Source: Jatrophihabitans_A sp035248685
Lineage (GTDB): Bacteria; Actinomycetota; Actinomycetes; Mycobacteriales; Jatrophihabitantaceae
Length of the DNA: 64,000 bases
Direction: 5' to 3'
Assembly: GCA_035248685.1 (NCBI GenBank)
Contig: DATFHF010000047.1
Coordinates: 24,562 to 88,561, forward strand
The notes under the pieces were generated by a model, which was not told where the DNA came from, searched no databases, and saw nothing but the letters and a program-made list of their open reading frames with translations. Numbering within the stretch: the stretch's first letter is position 1; each line of letters opens with the position of its first letter. Shown one piece after another: positions 1 through 8,378 of this stretch. The translations under genes were made by a program, and so were the position numbers.

Positions 1-339
1 CACCGGATAGGGATCCTCCGGCGTGCTCACCCCGATGGCGCGGCACAGCTCGATCAGGTGTCGATAACGACGCTCGCCCCGCAATTTCAGCGGGTCGGAC
101 GGGTGCGACCACAGCTCGTGGTTGCCGGGCACCCACAGCACCGCCTCGAACCGGTGCCGCAACCGGGCCAGCGTCCGTTCGATGTCGGCGGCCCGCTCTC
201 CCACGTCGCCGGCCACGATCAGCCAATCGCCCTCGGAGGTGGGACGTAGCCCGTCCACCACGTCGCGGTTGTCGGAGTAGCCCATGTGTAGGTCGCTGAC
301 AGCGAGAAGCCGGGGTTGCCGGGTACTCGGATCAGTCAC
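1..339 (-). CDS. Metallophosphoesterase, N-terminal part (runs off the window)
   Basis: Reading from a GTG at 339 gives 113 residues with no stop before the window edge, so the C-terminus is missing. Visible calcineurin-type motifs are the first metal-ligand block AVSDLHMGY near residues 13-21, the VAGDVGE block near 42-48 and the VPGNHELW block near 73-80. These build the two-metal site of phosphoesterases that hydrolyse phosphomono- or diesters. No signal peptide is seen, so it is probably cytosolic. It reads away from the S53 gene and a hairpin lies between them. The family is sure from three motifs in the right order; the substrate cannot be told. Confidence 0.85.
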   Translation of the reverse strand, partial: MTDPSTRQPRLLAVSDLHMGYSDNRDVVDGLRPTSEGDWLIVAGDVGERAADIERTLARLRHRFEAVLWVPGNHELWSHPSDPLKLRGERRYRHLIELCRAIGVSTPEDPYPV

Positions 340-362
340 GGTGGAAAGCCTATCCGCAGCAT

Positions 363-404
363 GGCTGCACCCTCCCCCAGTGAGCAACGGGGAAGGGTGC
401 AGCC
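363..404. terminator. Hairpin terminator after the S53 peptidase gene
   Basis: A GC-rich inverted repeat (arms about 363-377 and 389-404, one bulged base, loop about 11 nt) lies 14 bases past the stop of the minus-strand S53 gene. It is placed to end that transcript, although the minus-strand metallophosphoesterase starts just beyond it. Confidence 0.6.
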
Positions 405-417
405 ACGGTTAAGCGAA

Positions 418-1599
418 CTAGAAGGCAGAGGTGCCGTTGGGGGTGCCCAGGCCGGTCGGGCCGTCCCAGCCGACGCCGGCGGTGCACCAGATGCTGGGGG
501 TGCAGGTGCCGTTGGAGCCGCTGGTCACGTCGTTCAGCCCGGCCGTGTGGGCCCAGGTGTAGGACGCGGGGTAACCGGCGGTGTTGCCGGACAGCGCGTA
601 CACGCTGGCGATGATCGGCGAGGCGACCGAGGTACCGCCGTAAACCTGCCAACCCACGCCGCCCAGGTATGGCGTGGTGTCGTACACCGACACGCCGGTG
701 TTCGGGTCGGCGACCGCGGAGACGTCGGCCACGGCGTCACCGGAGCACTGGGTGACCGTGGTCTGCCAAGTCGGCTTGGCGTTCAGCGAGGAGCAACCGC
801 TGCCGGCACCGTTCCACGCGGTCTCGGACCAGCCGCGGCTGTTGGAGGCATGAACCAGGCTGGTGCCGCCGACGCCGATCACGTGTGGGTACGACGCGGG
901 GGACTGGATGCCGTAGCCGCTGTCACCGCTGGAGGCGGTCACCGCGATGCCGGGGTGGTTGTAGGCCGAGGTCTCGGCGCTGTCGCTGCCGCCGTAGCTG
1001 TTGCTGATCGCCGTCACGCCGGCCACGCTCGCCGCGTAGTTGACCGCGGTGGCCAGGTTGGTGAACGAGGCGCTCTTGGCTTCGACCAGCAGGATGTGGC
1101 AGGTCGGGCAGGTCGCCGAGACCATGTCCAGATCCAAGCTGATTTCGGTGGCCCAGCCGGGATCGGTCAGCGGGTACTTGATGGTTCCGGTCTGGCTGAC
1201 CTTCTTGAAGCAGCCGTTGGCGGTGGTGCAGGCCGGCAGGCCGAACTGCGACCGGTAGACGCCGAGGTCGGATTCCGCGGTCGGGTCGTTGTAGGCGTCC
1301 ACGATGGCGACGGTTGCGGTGGACGATCCGGAGAGGGCGTACGCGCTCTGGATGTCGGGCGGGTTGTAGCCGCTCGGGCTGCCAATAGCGTCCGGCTTGC
1401 CGGTGCTATTGCTGACCATCACCTGGGCCAGGCAGGCGGCATATCCCTTGGCCGGCACCCCGCACACCCTGACGGCGTGCTTGCCTCCGGCGGCTGAACT
1501 TTGCTGCGGAGTGCTGGCCGACGCGGTGGTCGCCAGGGCAGCGGCGGTCACCAGTGCCAGGCCGGCACCGGCGACCGCGAGGGCAGTGTTGGGCTTCAT
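418..1599 (-). CDS. Secreted S53 (sedolisin-type) serine-carboxyl peptidase, copy 1
   Basis: A 393-residue exported peptidase. Residues 1-28 are a signal peptide with an ATTASA-type cleavage site. Sedolisin catalytic residues are all visible: Glu152 and Asp156 in EISLD, Asp226 in SSGDSG (oxyanion) and Ser324 in GGTSVASP. The C-terminal block with DVTSGSNG and GVGWDGPTGLGTP matches the family's calcium-site region. The stretch between signal peptide and catalytic core is only about 50 residues, against the large propeptide usual in S53, so activation must differ or the core folds unaided. Several Cys pairs (for example CPTC near 164-167) suggest disulphides. A highly similar paralogue sits at 44581-45759 in the opposite orientation. 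Family sure, substrate unknown. Confidence 0.9.
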   Translation of the reverse strand: MKPNTALAVAGAGLALVTAAALATTASASTPQQSSAAGGKHAVRVCGVPAKGYAACLAQVMVSNSTGKPDAIGSPSGYNPPDIQSAYALSGSSTATVAIVDAYNDPTAESDLGVYRSQFGLPACTTANGCFKKVSQTGTIKYPLTDPGWATEISLDLDMVSATCPTCHILLVEAKSASFTNLATAVNYAASVAGVTAISNSYGGSDSAETSAYNHPGIAVTASSGDSGYGIQSPASYPHVIGVGGTSLVHASNSRGWSETAWNGAGSGCSSLNAKPTWQTTVTQCSGDAVADVSAVADPNTGVSVYDTTPYLGGVGWQVYGGTSVASPIIASVYALSGNTAGYPASYTWAHTAGLNDVTSGSNGTCTPSIWCTAGVGWDGPTGLGTPNGTSAF

Positions 1600-1715
1600 G
1601 GAACCTCCCGGGGGCGTCGTCCAACCACGGCGGAGGGTCGCCGTGGCTGGTCGGATCTCTCCCAGAATGCCGTGTTAGCCGTGGCTTACCGGTAAAGCCA
1701 GTATCAGCGGAATGA

Positions 1716-1751
1716 CCGATGGGCCGGCACGCGGTCGCGCCGGCCCATCGG
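1716..1751. terminator. Hairpin terminator after the HExxE secreted protein gene
   Basis: A perfect 13-bp inverted repeat (1716-1728 and 1739-1751, 10-nt loop) lies about 30 bases past the stop of the minus-strand gene at 1782 and before the S53 promoter region. It separates the two secreted-protein genes, so they are probably not one operon. Confidence 0.65.
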
Positions 1752-1781
1752 GTAGCCGGGCTTATTGCCCGGCCAGCTGGA

Positions 1782-2852
1782 TCAGGTAACTGTCACGTGG
1801 CTGATGTCGCACCGCTTGGTGTCGTTGCTCCAGGTGCTCTGCATCGGGTAGCTGCCGTTGCCCATGGTCACGTTGGCCGCGTGGCCTGTGCCGCTGCGGA
1901 TCCAGGCACACTCGTCAGCGTTCTCCTGCGTGTTGCTGAAGTGGGTCCAGCCGCCGACCGGGTTCTGGTCGGTGATGGTCTCGGCGTACTCGTGACCCTC
2001 GACGATGGTGAAGCCGTCCAGGGTGCCGGCCGAGCCGGCGTTGACGAAGTTCTGGCCGCAGCTGGCGCCGGCGTCGAGCAGGTACGGCAGGTTGGTCAAC
2101 GCGATGTCACCGTACGGCGAGCTGACCCCGAGGTCACCGTTCCAGTCGTGCCAGGCGCAGAAGCCGTTGGTCTGGTAGTTGTCGGGGTTGGTGCCCTTGG
2201 CGGAGAAGACCACGTACTGCGAGTTGCGGTTCGAGGCCGCGGTGGTGTTGCCGAAGTGGCCGGCTGCATTGATCGCTTCTTGGGCAAGCTGCGGTTCAGT
2301 AGCGGCCGACGGGGACGCACCGGCGTTGTCGTACCAGACGCCGGCCAGGGTGCCGCCGCCGGTCGGGTACTGCACGTGCGGCGCGCTGGCCGGGCAGCTG
2401 GTGGCGCCGTAGGCAACCCCTTCGCAGTACTGGGTCATGGTGCCCGACCACTGCTCGCCGCCGGTGCCCAGGCCCTTGATCATCTGCTGCACCCGACCAG
2501 CCCCGCCCGCGGTGTCGTTGCTGAACTTCAGGTTGCCGTTGGCGTCGGTGCTGGAGGTGCCCCACTGGGTACCCCAGAACACGATGTACACCTTCTCCTT
2601 GCCGGTGGTGACGCCGATGCCGTCAACCCCGCCGCCGAACTGAAGGGTCTTGGATCCGATGACCGACGGGTTTACGTGGGCCTTCTGGACCATGGGCACA
2701 ACGCCGTGCAGATGAGCATGGGTACTGGCTGCCGGGCTGTGCTCAACGCTCACCGACGCCGAGGCGTTGGCGCAGCTGAGGCCGGTGGCCAGGGCGGTCG
2801 CCGCGACCATGCCCATCAGTGCGCCACCGCGTGTGACCTTCAGAGCTTTCAT
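1782..2852 (-). CDS. Secreted protein with HExxE motif, possible metal-dependent hydrolase
   Basis: A 356-residue protein with an N-terminal signal peptide (hydrophobic residues about 10-32, ending near ANASA). The most telling motif is VEGHEYAETITD with HEYAE at 287-291, a gluzincin-like HExxE arrangement, followed by GGWTHF and ENADECAW. Together with the N-terminal VYIVFWGTQW stretch this resembles actinobacterial exported proteins distantly like the plant phosphate-induced/exordium family. I do not recognise a characterised member. Several Cys (CEG, SCPAS, FCAW, SCGQ, ECAW, RCD) suggest disulphide bonding outside the cell. A peptidase role is an inference from the motif and from its neighbour, the S53 peptidase. 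Confidence 0.75.
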   Translation of the reverse strand: MKALKVTRGGALMGMVAATALATGLSCANASASVSVEHSPAASTHAHLHGVVPMVQKAHVNPSVIGSKTLQFGGGVDGIGVTTGKEKVYIVFWGTQWGTSSTDANGNLKFSNDTAGGAGRVQQMIKGLGTGGEQWSGTMTQYCEGVAYGATSCPASAPHVQYPTGGGTLAGVWYDNAGASPSAATEPQLAQEAINAAGHFGNTTAASNRNSQYVVFSAKGTNPDNYQTNGFCAWHDWNGDLGVSSPYGDIALTNLPYLLDAGASCGQNFVNAGSAGTLDGFTIVEGHEYAETITDQNPVGGWTHFSNTQENADECAWIRSGTGHAANVTMGNGSYPMQSTWSNDTKRCDISHVTVT

Positions 2853-3102
2853 GTGGTCTACCTTTCGCCGAGGGGGCAGCCCGTTCGCTCATCTCCTTAA
2901 AGCCGGGGCGGGCTGGCGTGACACCACTTACAGGTGGTGGCTGCGGACGCTAGCCAACCGCCAGCAAAAGGGTCAATGCGTCATTTCCGATTGAGAGCAA
3001 ATTGAGAACTAGAAACCGCGCGCCGCATATTGCGGTACGACCCCTGTCGGTCGCTCGATAGGGTCGACGGTCGGTCCTGTTGTTATCTGGGGGGTGACGC
3101 CG

Positions 3103-3582
3103 ATGCCAACTAATAGCAGTTACTCGCTCACCCTCCGCTGGACCGGCAACCTAGGTCGCGGCACCGCCGACTACCGCGCCTACGGTCGCGACCATGAGCT
3201 GAGCGCTCCCGGCAAGCAGGTGCTCCTCGGCTCATCCGACCCGGCCTTCCGCGGGGACGAGACCCGGTGGAGCCCGGAGGAGTTGCTGGTGGCCGCACTG
3301 TCGCAGTGCCACCTGCTCTGGTACCTGCACCTGGCCTCAACCGCCGGCGTGGTGGTGACCGAGTACCTGGACGAGCCGGTCGGCACCCTCACGCACAGCG
3401 CCGACGGCGGTGGCCAATTCAGCGAGGTGGTTCTCAAGCCGCTGGTGACGGTGGCCGAGGCCAGCATGCTGGAGCGAGCGCAGTCGGTGCATCCGGAGGC
3501 GGCCCGATTGTGTTTCATCGCCCGGTCGATGAACTTCCCGGTTCGGCATCAGCCGCGCAGTCGGCTGGCCGGCGACAGCTAA
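3103..3582 (+). CDS. OsmC-family protein
   Basis: A 159-residue OsmC/Ohr-fold protein. The conserved region SPEELLVAALSQCHLLWYL carries Cys69, and a second Cys136 lies in ARLCFIAR, the places of the two redox Cys of peroxide-reducing OsmC proteins. The second Cys lacks the usual CPxS context, so thiol-peroxidase activity is likely but not certain. A GTG at 3094 would add three residues, but a G-run at 3089-3094 sits ideally as a ribosome site for the ATG at 3103, so I chose that. The gene stands alone downstream of the divergent secreted-protein gene. Confidence 0.85.
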   Translation: MPTNSSYSLTLRWTGNLGRGTADYRAYGRDHELSAPGKQVLLGSSDPAFRGDETRWSPEELLVAALSQCHLLWYLHLASTAGVVVTEYLDEPVGTLTHSADGGGQFSEVVLKPLVTVAEASMLERAQSVHPEAARLCFIARSMNFPVRHQPRSRLAGDS

Positions 3583-3759
3583 CCCGGGACCACCCTCGCC
3601 ACCCGCCGTTACGGATCGGCAAGATGGCAGCTGTCCATCACCGGTGATCCCGTTCGTCGTACTCACGAGCGGACGAACCCGCTGTCCCCGCCTCGGAATG
3701 TCTAGGCAGCGTCGTACCCGCAGTTGCCGCATCCGGAGCTGTCGAATGAAGGAGAGACG

Positions 3760-4101
3760 ATGAAGTACCTACTGTTGGTCTGCGCAGAACCGACCCTCAA
3801 GTTGACGCCGGAGGAGAGGGACGCGATGGCGAGCGCAACCGATAGCTGGACCGAGGAGATGGAAGGCCGCGGGGTCCTGTTGCAGGGCAGCCAGCTGCGG
3901 TCGATCAACGACGCCACCACGGTCCGCAAGCGGGACGGCGAAGTGCTGGTCGCCGACGGTCCGTTCGCCGAGACCAAGGAATACATCGCCGGGTTCGACA
4001 TCATCGACTGTGCCGATTTGGACGAGGCCATCGAGGTGGCAGGCAAGCACCCGGTGGCACCGTACGGAACCATCGAGGTGAGGCCGTTCTGGGAATCCTG
4101 A
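3760..4101 (+). CDS. YCII/DGPF-domain protein
   Basis: A 113-residue protein of the YCII-related (DGPF) family, named for the motif seen here in VADGPFAETKEYIAG. It starts MKYLLLV at an ATG behind a clear AAGGAGA site (3749-3755); an upstream in-frame ATG at 3724 lacks one. Such proteins are commonly encoded directly before ECF42-type sigma factors, as here. Its stop overlaps the proposed start of the sigma gene, which points to translational coupling. The partner role is known only from genomic association. The biochemical function of DGPF proteins is unclear. Confidence 0.9.
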   Translation: MKYLLLVCAEPTLKLTPEERDAMASATDSWTEEMEGRGVLLQGSQLRSINDATTVRKRDGEVLVADGPFAETKEYIAGFDIIDCADLDEAIEVAGKHPVAPYGTIEVRPFWES

Positions 4102-5339
4102 GCTCCGACCCGCGGGTTGCCGTCAGCGAGGCCTTCCAGCAGGAGTGGGGACGCATCATCGCCACCCTGATCCGGCTGACCGGGGACTGGGATCTCGCTG
4201 AGGAATGCACGCAGGACGCGTTTACCGAGGCGCTGAGCCGCTGGCCGGTCGACGGGGTACCGCGCCGGCCGGGGGGTTGGCTGACGACGGTGGCCCGCAA
4301 CCGCGCGTACGACCGGCTGCGGCGCGCCGCGACCGAGACCGTCAAGTTGCAGGAGGTGGCGGCGCTGTCCACTTCGAACGATCCGGTAGGCACCGACGAC
4401 AGTGGGATCTCCGACGACCGGCTCCGGCTGATCTTCACCTGCTGCCACCCGGCGTTGCCGCTAGAGGCACGGGTGGCGCTGACCCTGCGCACCCTGGCCG
4501 GTCTGACCACAGCCGAGATCGCCCGGGCCTTTCTGGTGCCGGAGTCGACGATGGCCAAGCGCCTGGTCCGCGCCAAGCGCAAGATCGCAAATGCGGCCAT
4601 CCCATACCGGGTACCACCGGCGCACCTGCTCCCGGAGCGGATGACCGGCGTCCTTGCCGTGCTCTATCTGCTTTTCAATGAGGGGTATTCGGCCTCGGGC
4701 GGGGCGGAGCTGGCCAGGGAGAACTTGTGCGCCGAGGCGATCCGGCTGGCCCGGGCGGTGGTCGAGCTGCTGCCGGACGAGCCGGAGCCGGCCGGCCTGC
4801 TGGCACTGATGCTGCTCCAGCACTCCCGCCGGCTGGCCAGGGTCGATCACCACGGCAACCTGGTGACGTTGGCCGACCAGCGCCGGGCCGATTGGGACGC
4901 GGCCGAGATCGCCGAGGCGGTCCAACTACTCGAACGAACGCTGTCCGGTCCCGGGGTCGGGCCCTATCAGTTACAAGCGGCGATCGCCGCCTGCCATGCC
5001 GAGGCAAGCGAGCCCGAGGACACCGACTGGATTGAGATCGCCGCGCTCTATGACCGGTTGGTCGTGGTGATGCCGTCCCCGGTGGTGGAGCTCAACCGCG
5101 CGGTCGCGATCGCGATGGCCGACGGGCCGGCGGTCGGCCTGGCGCTGGTGGAGGCGCTCGACGGTTCCGGCCGGCTGCGCGACTACTACCTGCTGCCGGC
5201 GATCCGGGCCGATCTGCTGAGGCGGCTCGGGCGCAAGACCGAAGCCGCGGCGAGCTATCGGCGGGCCCTGGAATTAACCAGCAATGACACCGAGATCCGG
5301 TTCCTCAACCGCCGGATCACCGAGATGACCAGCGGCTAG
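4098..5339 (+). CDS. ECF42-type RNA polymerase sigma factor with C-terminal TPR-like extension
   Basis: Sigma-70 region 2 appears near the N-terminus (EAFQQEWGRIIATLIR, then DLAEECTQDAF), region 4 further on (LTTAEIARAFLVPESTMAKRL), followed by about 200 helical residues including RALELTSNDTEIRFLNRRI, the long C-terminal domain of the ECF42 group. An ATG-based call would begin at 4290 and would cut region 2 in half. The frame is open upstream, but I find no ATG, GTG or TTG before the DGPF stop. A CTG at 4098, sharing bases with that stop, gives the natural 413-residue length, with a short GGGA just before it. The start is therefore an inference. It forms an operon with the DGPF gene. Confidence 0.85.
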   Translation: MSSDPRVAVSEAFQQEWGRIIATLIRLTGDWDLAEECTQDAFTEALSRWPVDGVPRRPGGWLTTVARNRAYDRLRRAATETVKLQEVAALSTSNDPVGTDDSGISDDRLRLIFTCCHPALPLEARVALTLRTLAGLTTAEIARAFLVPESTMAKRLVRAKRKIANAAIPYRVPPAHLLPERMTGVLAVLYLLFNEGYSASGGAELARENLCAEAIRLARAVVELLPDEPEPAGLLALMLLQHSRRLARVDHHGNLVTLADQRRADWDAAEIAEAVQLLERTLSGPGVGPYQLQAAIAACHAEASEPEDTDWIEIAALYDRLVVVMPSPVVELNRAVAIAMADGPAVGLALVEALDGSGRLRDYYLLPAIRADLLRRLGRKTEAAASYRRALELTSNDTEIRFLNRRITEMTSG

Positions 5340-5356
5340 GGGTAGTAGCGGAGCAA

Positions 5357-5400
5357 ACACCGAGCGAGGTACCGGCGGTAGCCGGTACCTCGCTCGGTGT
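5357..5400. terminator. Bidirectional hairpin terminator between convergent genes
   Basis: A perfect 20-bp stem (5357-5376 and 5381-5400) with a 4-nt loop lies between the sigma-factor stop (5339) and the stop of the convergent flavin monooxygenase gene (5412). It can serve both strands. Confidence 0.85.
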
Positions 5401-5411
5401 CAGGTACCCGG

Positions 5412-6623
5412 TTACAGGTACATCGTGTTTGGCGGCACGCCGCAGAGGATCCGTCCGTACAACTCGGTGTTGGTGCTGGAATGCATCAGCGAATGCATGC
5501 TCAGCGCGTGCAGATCCCGCACGATGCGCTGGAGCGGTTCAGAGCTGTAGATCGACTGACCGCCGCTGGCCGAGCTGAGGATCTCGGCCGATTCCTTGCA
5601 CAACTGGAACACTCGGCCGAGGTGGGCCCGGGCGTGCACCTTCTCCTCCAGCGTCCACGGCTCGCCCCGAAGGCACTTGTCGTCCATCTGGGCGGCAAGG
5701 GCAGCGGCCCGCAACTCCGACTCCTCGATCTTGAAGCTGGCCTCGGCGACTTCCAGGTGAGTCAGCGGTGCCTCGCGCTGGCTGGTGTAGTCGGTGTAGG
5801 TGATCTTGCGATCAAGCCGGTCCATGAAGGCCGACCTGGCTGCCTTCGCCATACCGATCGCGGTTCCGGTGAAGGTGGTGCAGCCGGTTGCCATCATCGG
5901 TGAGCGGTACACCGGCGAGTTGGCGTTGATCTGCGAGGCGAACTGCTCCTGGAGCACGAACACCATCGGCAGCACCCGGTCCATCGGCACGAACACGTCC
6001 TTGGCCACCGTGGTGACGCTGCCGGTGCCGCGCAGCCCCATCGTTTTCCAGTCGTCGATAATCTGCAGGTCGGACAGCGGAACTACCGCCATCACCGGCC
6101 ACATCGACGCCCCGTCCGGGGTGGGCGCCATCGCGATAATGACCTGCCACTGGCTGTGCCAGGCACCGCTGATGAAATGCCAGGCGCCGTTCACCCGAAC
6201 TCCGCCGTCGACCGGAACGGCCTCCGCGGTCGGGCTGAGCACGCCGCAGATCCGGACATTGTCGGTTGCGAATACCTCGTCCTGGACGTGGTCGGCGAAC
6301 AGGCAAGCCAACCAGGTCGAGATGGTCCAGGCGGAGACGCACCAGGCGGCCGAACCGTCGCCCTGGCCGATCTCCGACATTACGTCGAGCACCGTTGCCG
6401 CATCGCTCTCGTATCCGCCGTATCGCTTGGGAACTCGCATCTTGAAGATTCCGGCGTCAGCCATCGCCTGCAAGGATTCCTCCGGAAGCGCCCGGTTCTC
6501 CTCCGACCAGTCGGCATGCGAGCGAAGCACGGGGGCCAACTCCGCAGCCCGGCGAACGAGTGCATCGCGAGTGGGTATGTCGCCGGGTAGATCAGTCGGA
6601 GCTGGGGCCTGAGTGTTCAGCAC
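5412..6623 (-). CDS. Flavin-dependent monooxygenase, acyl-CoA-dehydrogenase fold (group D oxygenase component)
   Basis: A 403-residue protein with the acyl-CoA dehydrogenase fold seen in two-component monooxygenases of the HsaA/hydroxylase type. Family stretches include the N-terminal KMRVPKRYGGYE, IGQGDGSAAWC, the ISGAWHSQW region, WKTMGLRGTGS and a C-terminus ending GVPPNTMYL. Such enzymes use reduced flavin from a separate reductase to hydroxylate aromatic or carrier-bound substrates. No reductase is seen nearby. A GTG at 6641 is possible, but AAGGAGG lies inside that extension, five to six bases before a GTG at 6623, which I take as the start. It is 61 bases downstream of the P450 gene on the same strand, so probably one operon. 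Confidence 0.85.
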   Translation of the reverse strand: MLNTQAPAPTDLPGDIPTRDALVRRAAELAPVLRSHADWSEENRALPEESLQAMADAGIFKMRVPKRYGGYESDAATVLDVMSEIGQGDGSAAWCVSAWTISTWLACLFADHVQDEVFATDNVRICGVLSPTAEAVPVDGGVRVNGAWHFISGAWHSQWQVIIAMAPTPDGASMWPVMAVVPLSDLQIIDDWKTMGLRGTGSVTTVAKDVFVPMDRVLPMVFVLQEQFASQINANSPVYRSPMMATGCTTFTGTAIGMAKAARSAFMDRLDRKITYTDYTSQREAPLTHLEVAEASFKIEESELRAAALAAQMDDKCLRGEPWTLEEKVHARAHLGRVFQLCKESAEILSSASGGQSIYSSEPLQRIVRDLHALSMHSLMHSSTNTELYGRILCGVPPNTMYL

Positions 6624-6684
6624 GTGGTCCTCCTTGGACACAGAGCGATGGTGATGTGCATCAACCGTGGATGGGTACGGCGGC

Positions 6685-7914
6685 CTACGCCGCCGTCAGG
6701 CGGACCGGCAGCGTGGCGCTGCCGTTGAGCAGGAAGGTTCCCTGCGGCTGAACCTGATCGGCCGGAACCGCGAGCTGGATATCAGGGAAGCGTTCGAACA
6801 GCGCGGGCAGCCCGATCGCCCCCTCGAGCCGGGCCAGCGGGGCGCCGATGCAGTGGTGGACGCCGTAGCCGAACGACAGGTGCTCCTTGTCCGGCCGGGT
6901 GATGTCGAACTTGTCGGCAGTCTCCCCGTGCCGGAGTGGGTCGCGCCCGGATGCGGCGAAACCCATCAGGACCGGATCACCGGCCGGGATCGTGACGCCG
7001 GCGATGTGGACCTCTTCGGTGGTGAACCGGAACGGCAGCTGAGCGATCGGCGACTCCACCCGCAGGGTCTCCTCGATGACATCACGCCACGACACTCGAC
7101 CGTCGAGGACCATCTGGTACTGGTCGGGGTGGCTGAGCAGGGCGACCACCGCCTTGCTCAGCAGGTTGGTCGTGGTCTCCGAGCCGGCACCCAGCATCAG
7201 GTGCAGGGTGCCGGCCATCTCGGTGTCGCTCAGCCGGGAACCGTCCTCCTCTTGAAGCGAAATGAGCATGCTCAGCAGGTCGTCGCCGGGGTTGCGTCGC
7301 TTCAGGTCGACCAAGCTGTACATGGCCTGGTGCCACTGCTCGACGTTGGCGACTGCCTCTTCGTGCGTGATCGTGGTTTCGGTGTTGACCTCGCCGCCAC
7401 GCATGACCTCTCTGCGCAACTCCTCCGGCACCCCGAACAGATCGCATACCACCCGAGTGGGTAGCGGGTAGGCGTATTCGGCCTTGAGATCCACCACCTC
7501 GCCCGGCTCTTTGGCGGCCAGTTTGTCCAGCAGATCATGGGTGATGCTCTCGACCATCGGCCGCATGGCCTCGGTGCCCCGCATGGTGAACGCCTTAGCG
7601 GTGAGCTTGCGCAGCCGGGCGTGATCGGCGCCGTCGGACGTGGTCATGTTGTCCATCAGGACCCAGCCGATCAGCGGGAAGTCCTCACTGATCTCGCCTT
7701 TGATGAACGCCGGCCAGTGCTTGCGTGCGTCCTTGGCGAACCGTTCATCGGCAAGCACCTGTTGAAGCATGTCGTAGCCGACTACGGACCAGGCCCGGAC
7801 ACCGCCGGGCAGCATGACTTCGGCGATCGGACCTTGCGCACGGAGGCGGGCCCCCTCAGCGTGCACATCCTGTCCGGTCGGGTCCAGAACGATGGGTTGC
7901 GATTGAACAGTCAC
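6685..7914 (-). CDS. Cytochrome P450
   Basis: A 409-residue soluble bacterial P450. The oxygen-binding I-helix motif AGSETT lies at about 243-248, the K-helix ExxR at Glu282-Arg285 (ETLR), and the heme-ligand loop FGYGVHHCIG at 348-357 with Cys355 as iron ligand. Length is normal for the class. The start is a GTG at 7914 with GGAGG six bases upstream; longer versions reaching 8025 lack a ribosome site. It needs a ferredoxin and reductase from elsewhere. First gene of a likely two-gene operon with the flavin monooxygenase, and divergent from an FAD oxidoreductase. This suits oxidative tailoring of a natural product; the substrate is unknown. Confidence 0.95.
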   Translation of the reverse strand: MTVQSQPIVLDPTGQDVHAEGARLRAQGPIAEVMLPGGVRAWSVVGYDMLQQVLADERFAKDARKHWPAFIKGEISEDFPLIGWVLMDNMTTSDGADHARLRKLTAKAFTMRGTEAMRPMVESITHDLLDKLAAKEPGEVVDLKAEYAYPLPTRVVCDLFGVPEELRREVMRGGEVNTETTITHEEAVANVEQWHQAMYSLVDLKRRNPGDDLLSMLISLQEEDGSRLSDTEMAGTLHLMLGAGSETTTNLLSKAVVALLSHPDQYQMVLDGRVSWRDVIEETLRVESPIAQLPFRFTTEEVHIAGVTIPAGDPVLMGFAASGRDPLRHGETADKFDITRPDKEHLSFGYGVHHCIGAPLARLEGAIGLPALFERFPDIQLAVPADQVQPQGTFLLNGSATLPVRLTAA

Positions 7915-8163
7915 GAAAGGCCTCCAGCACGGCAGGAATACTTGAGTAAATGGGATCGCAGCACCACCGGCCGGATTGGTTAGATCGAAAAATATCGGTA
8001 GTTCTGCGCGCAGCTTCGCGGTCATTTCCGGGCAGGCGGATCTGCAGGAAGGGCCTGTCGGAGTGGCACCGCAGGAGACGCTATCAAGGCCTTTGACGCG
8101 ACATCACTTCTACATTGCCGTGCTCCGCAGGCCGCGTAGACCAGTGCCTACGTTCTGCAATCC

Positions 8164-8205
8164 CCTTGGTAGCTGGGCAATCCTCTCCTTGGTAGCTGGG
8201 CAATC
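8164..8205. repeat. Two tandem 19-bp direct repeats in a divergent promoter region
   Basis: An identical 19-bp unit beginning CCTTGGTAGC occurs at 8164-8182 and 8187-8205, a period of 23 bp or about two helical turns. It lies in the 464-base gap between the P450 (start 7914) and the FAD oxidoreductase (start 8379), where no gene is seen. Tandem direct repeats at this spacing are typical of activator binding sites. The regulator is unknown. Confidence 0.7.
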
Positions 8206-8378
8206 TGGAAGAGGGCAAGCCCTGCCCAAGCAAGCAACCTGGGAGACGAAAATGCCGGCGGCGGACCATACGATGGCGTCCTAAATTTGCGCACCTCGTG
8301 CGAATTCTATTTCGCTTACCAGCGCTTACTCTCCAACGCTCGGCACGTCGAATTTCTAATCAAAAATGGGGGATGACA

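Noticed and set aside
316..1497. Long plus-strand open frame opposite the S53 gene
   Set aside because: It is the antisense shadow of a gene with clear catalytic motifs; Gly/Val/Arg-rich, no ribosome site and no domain. The same holds for similar long frames opposite other genes, such as 1719-2900, 14385-16082 and 58650-60359.
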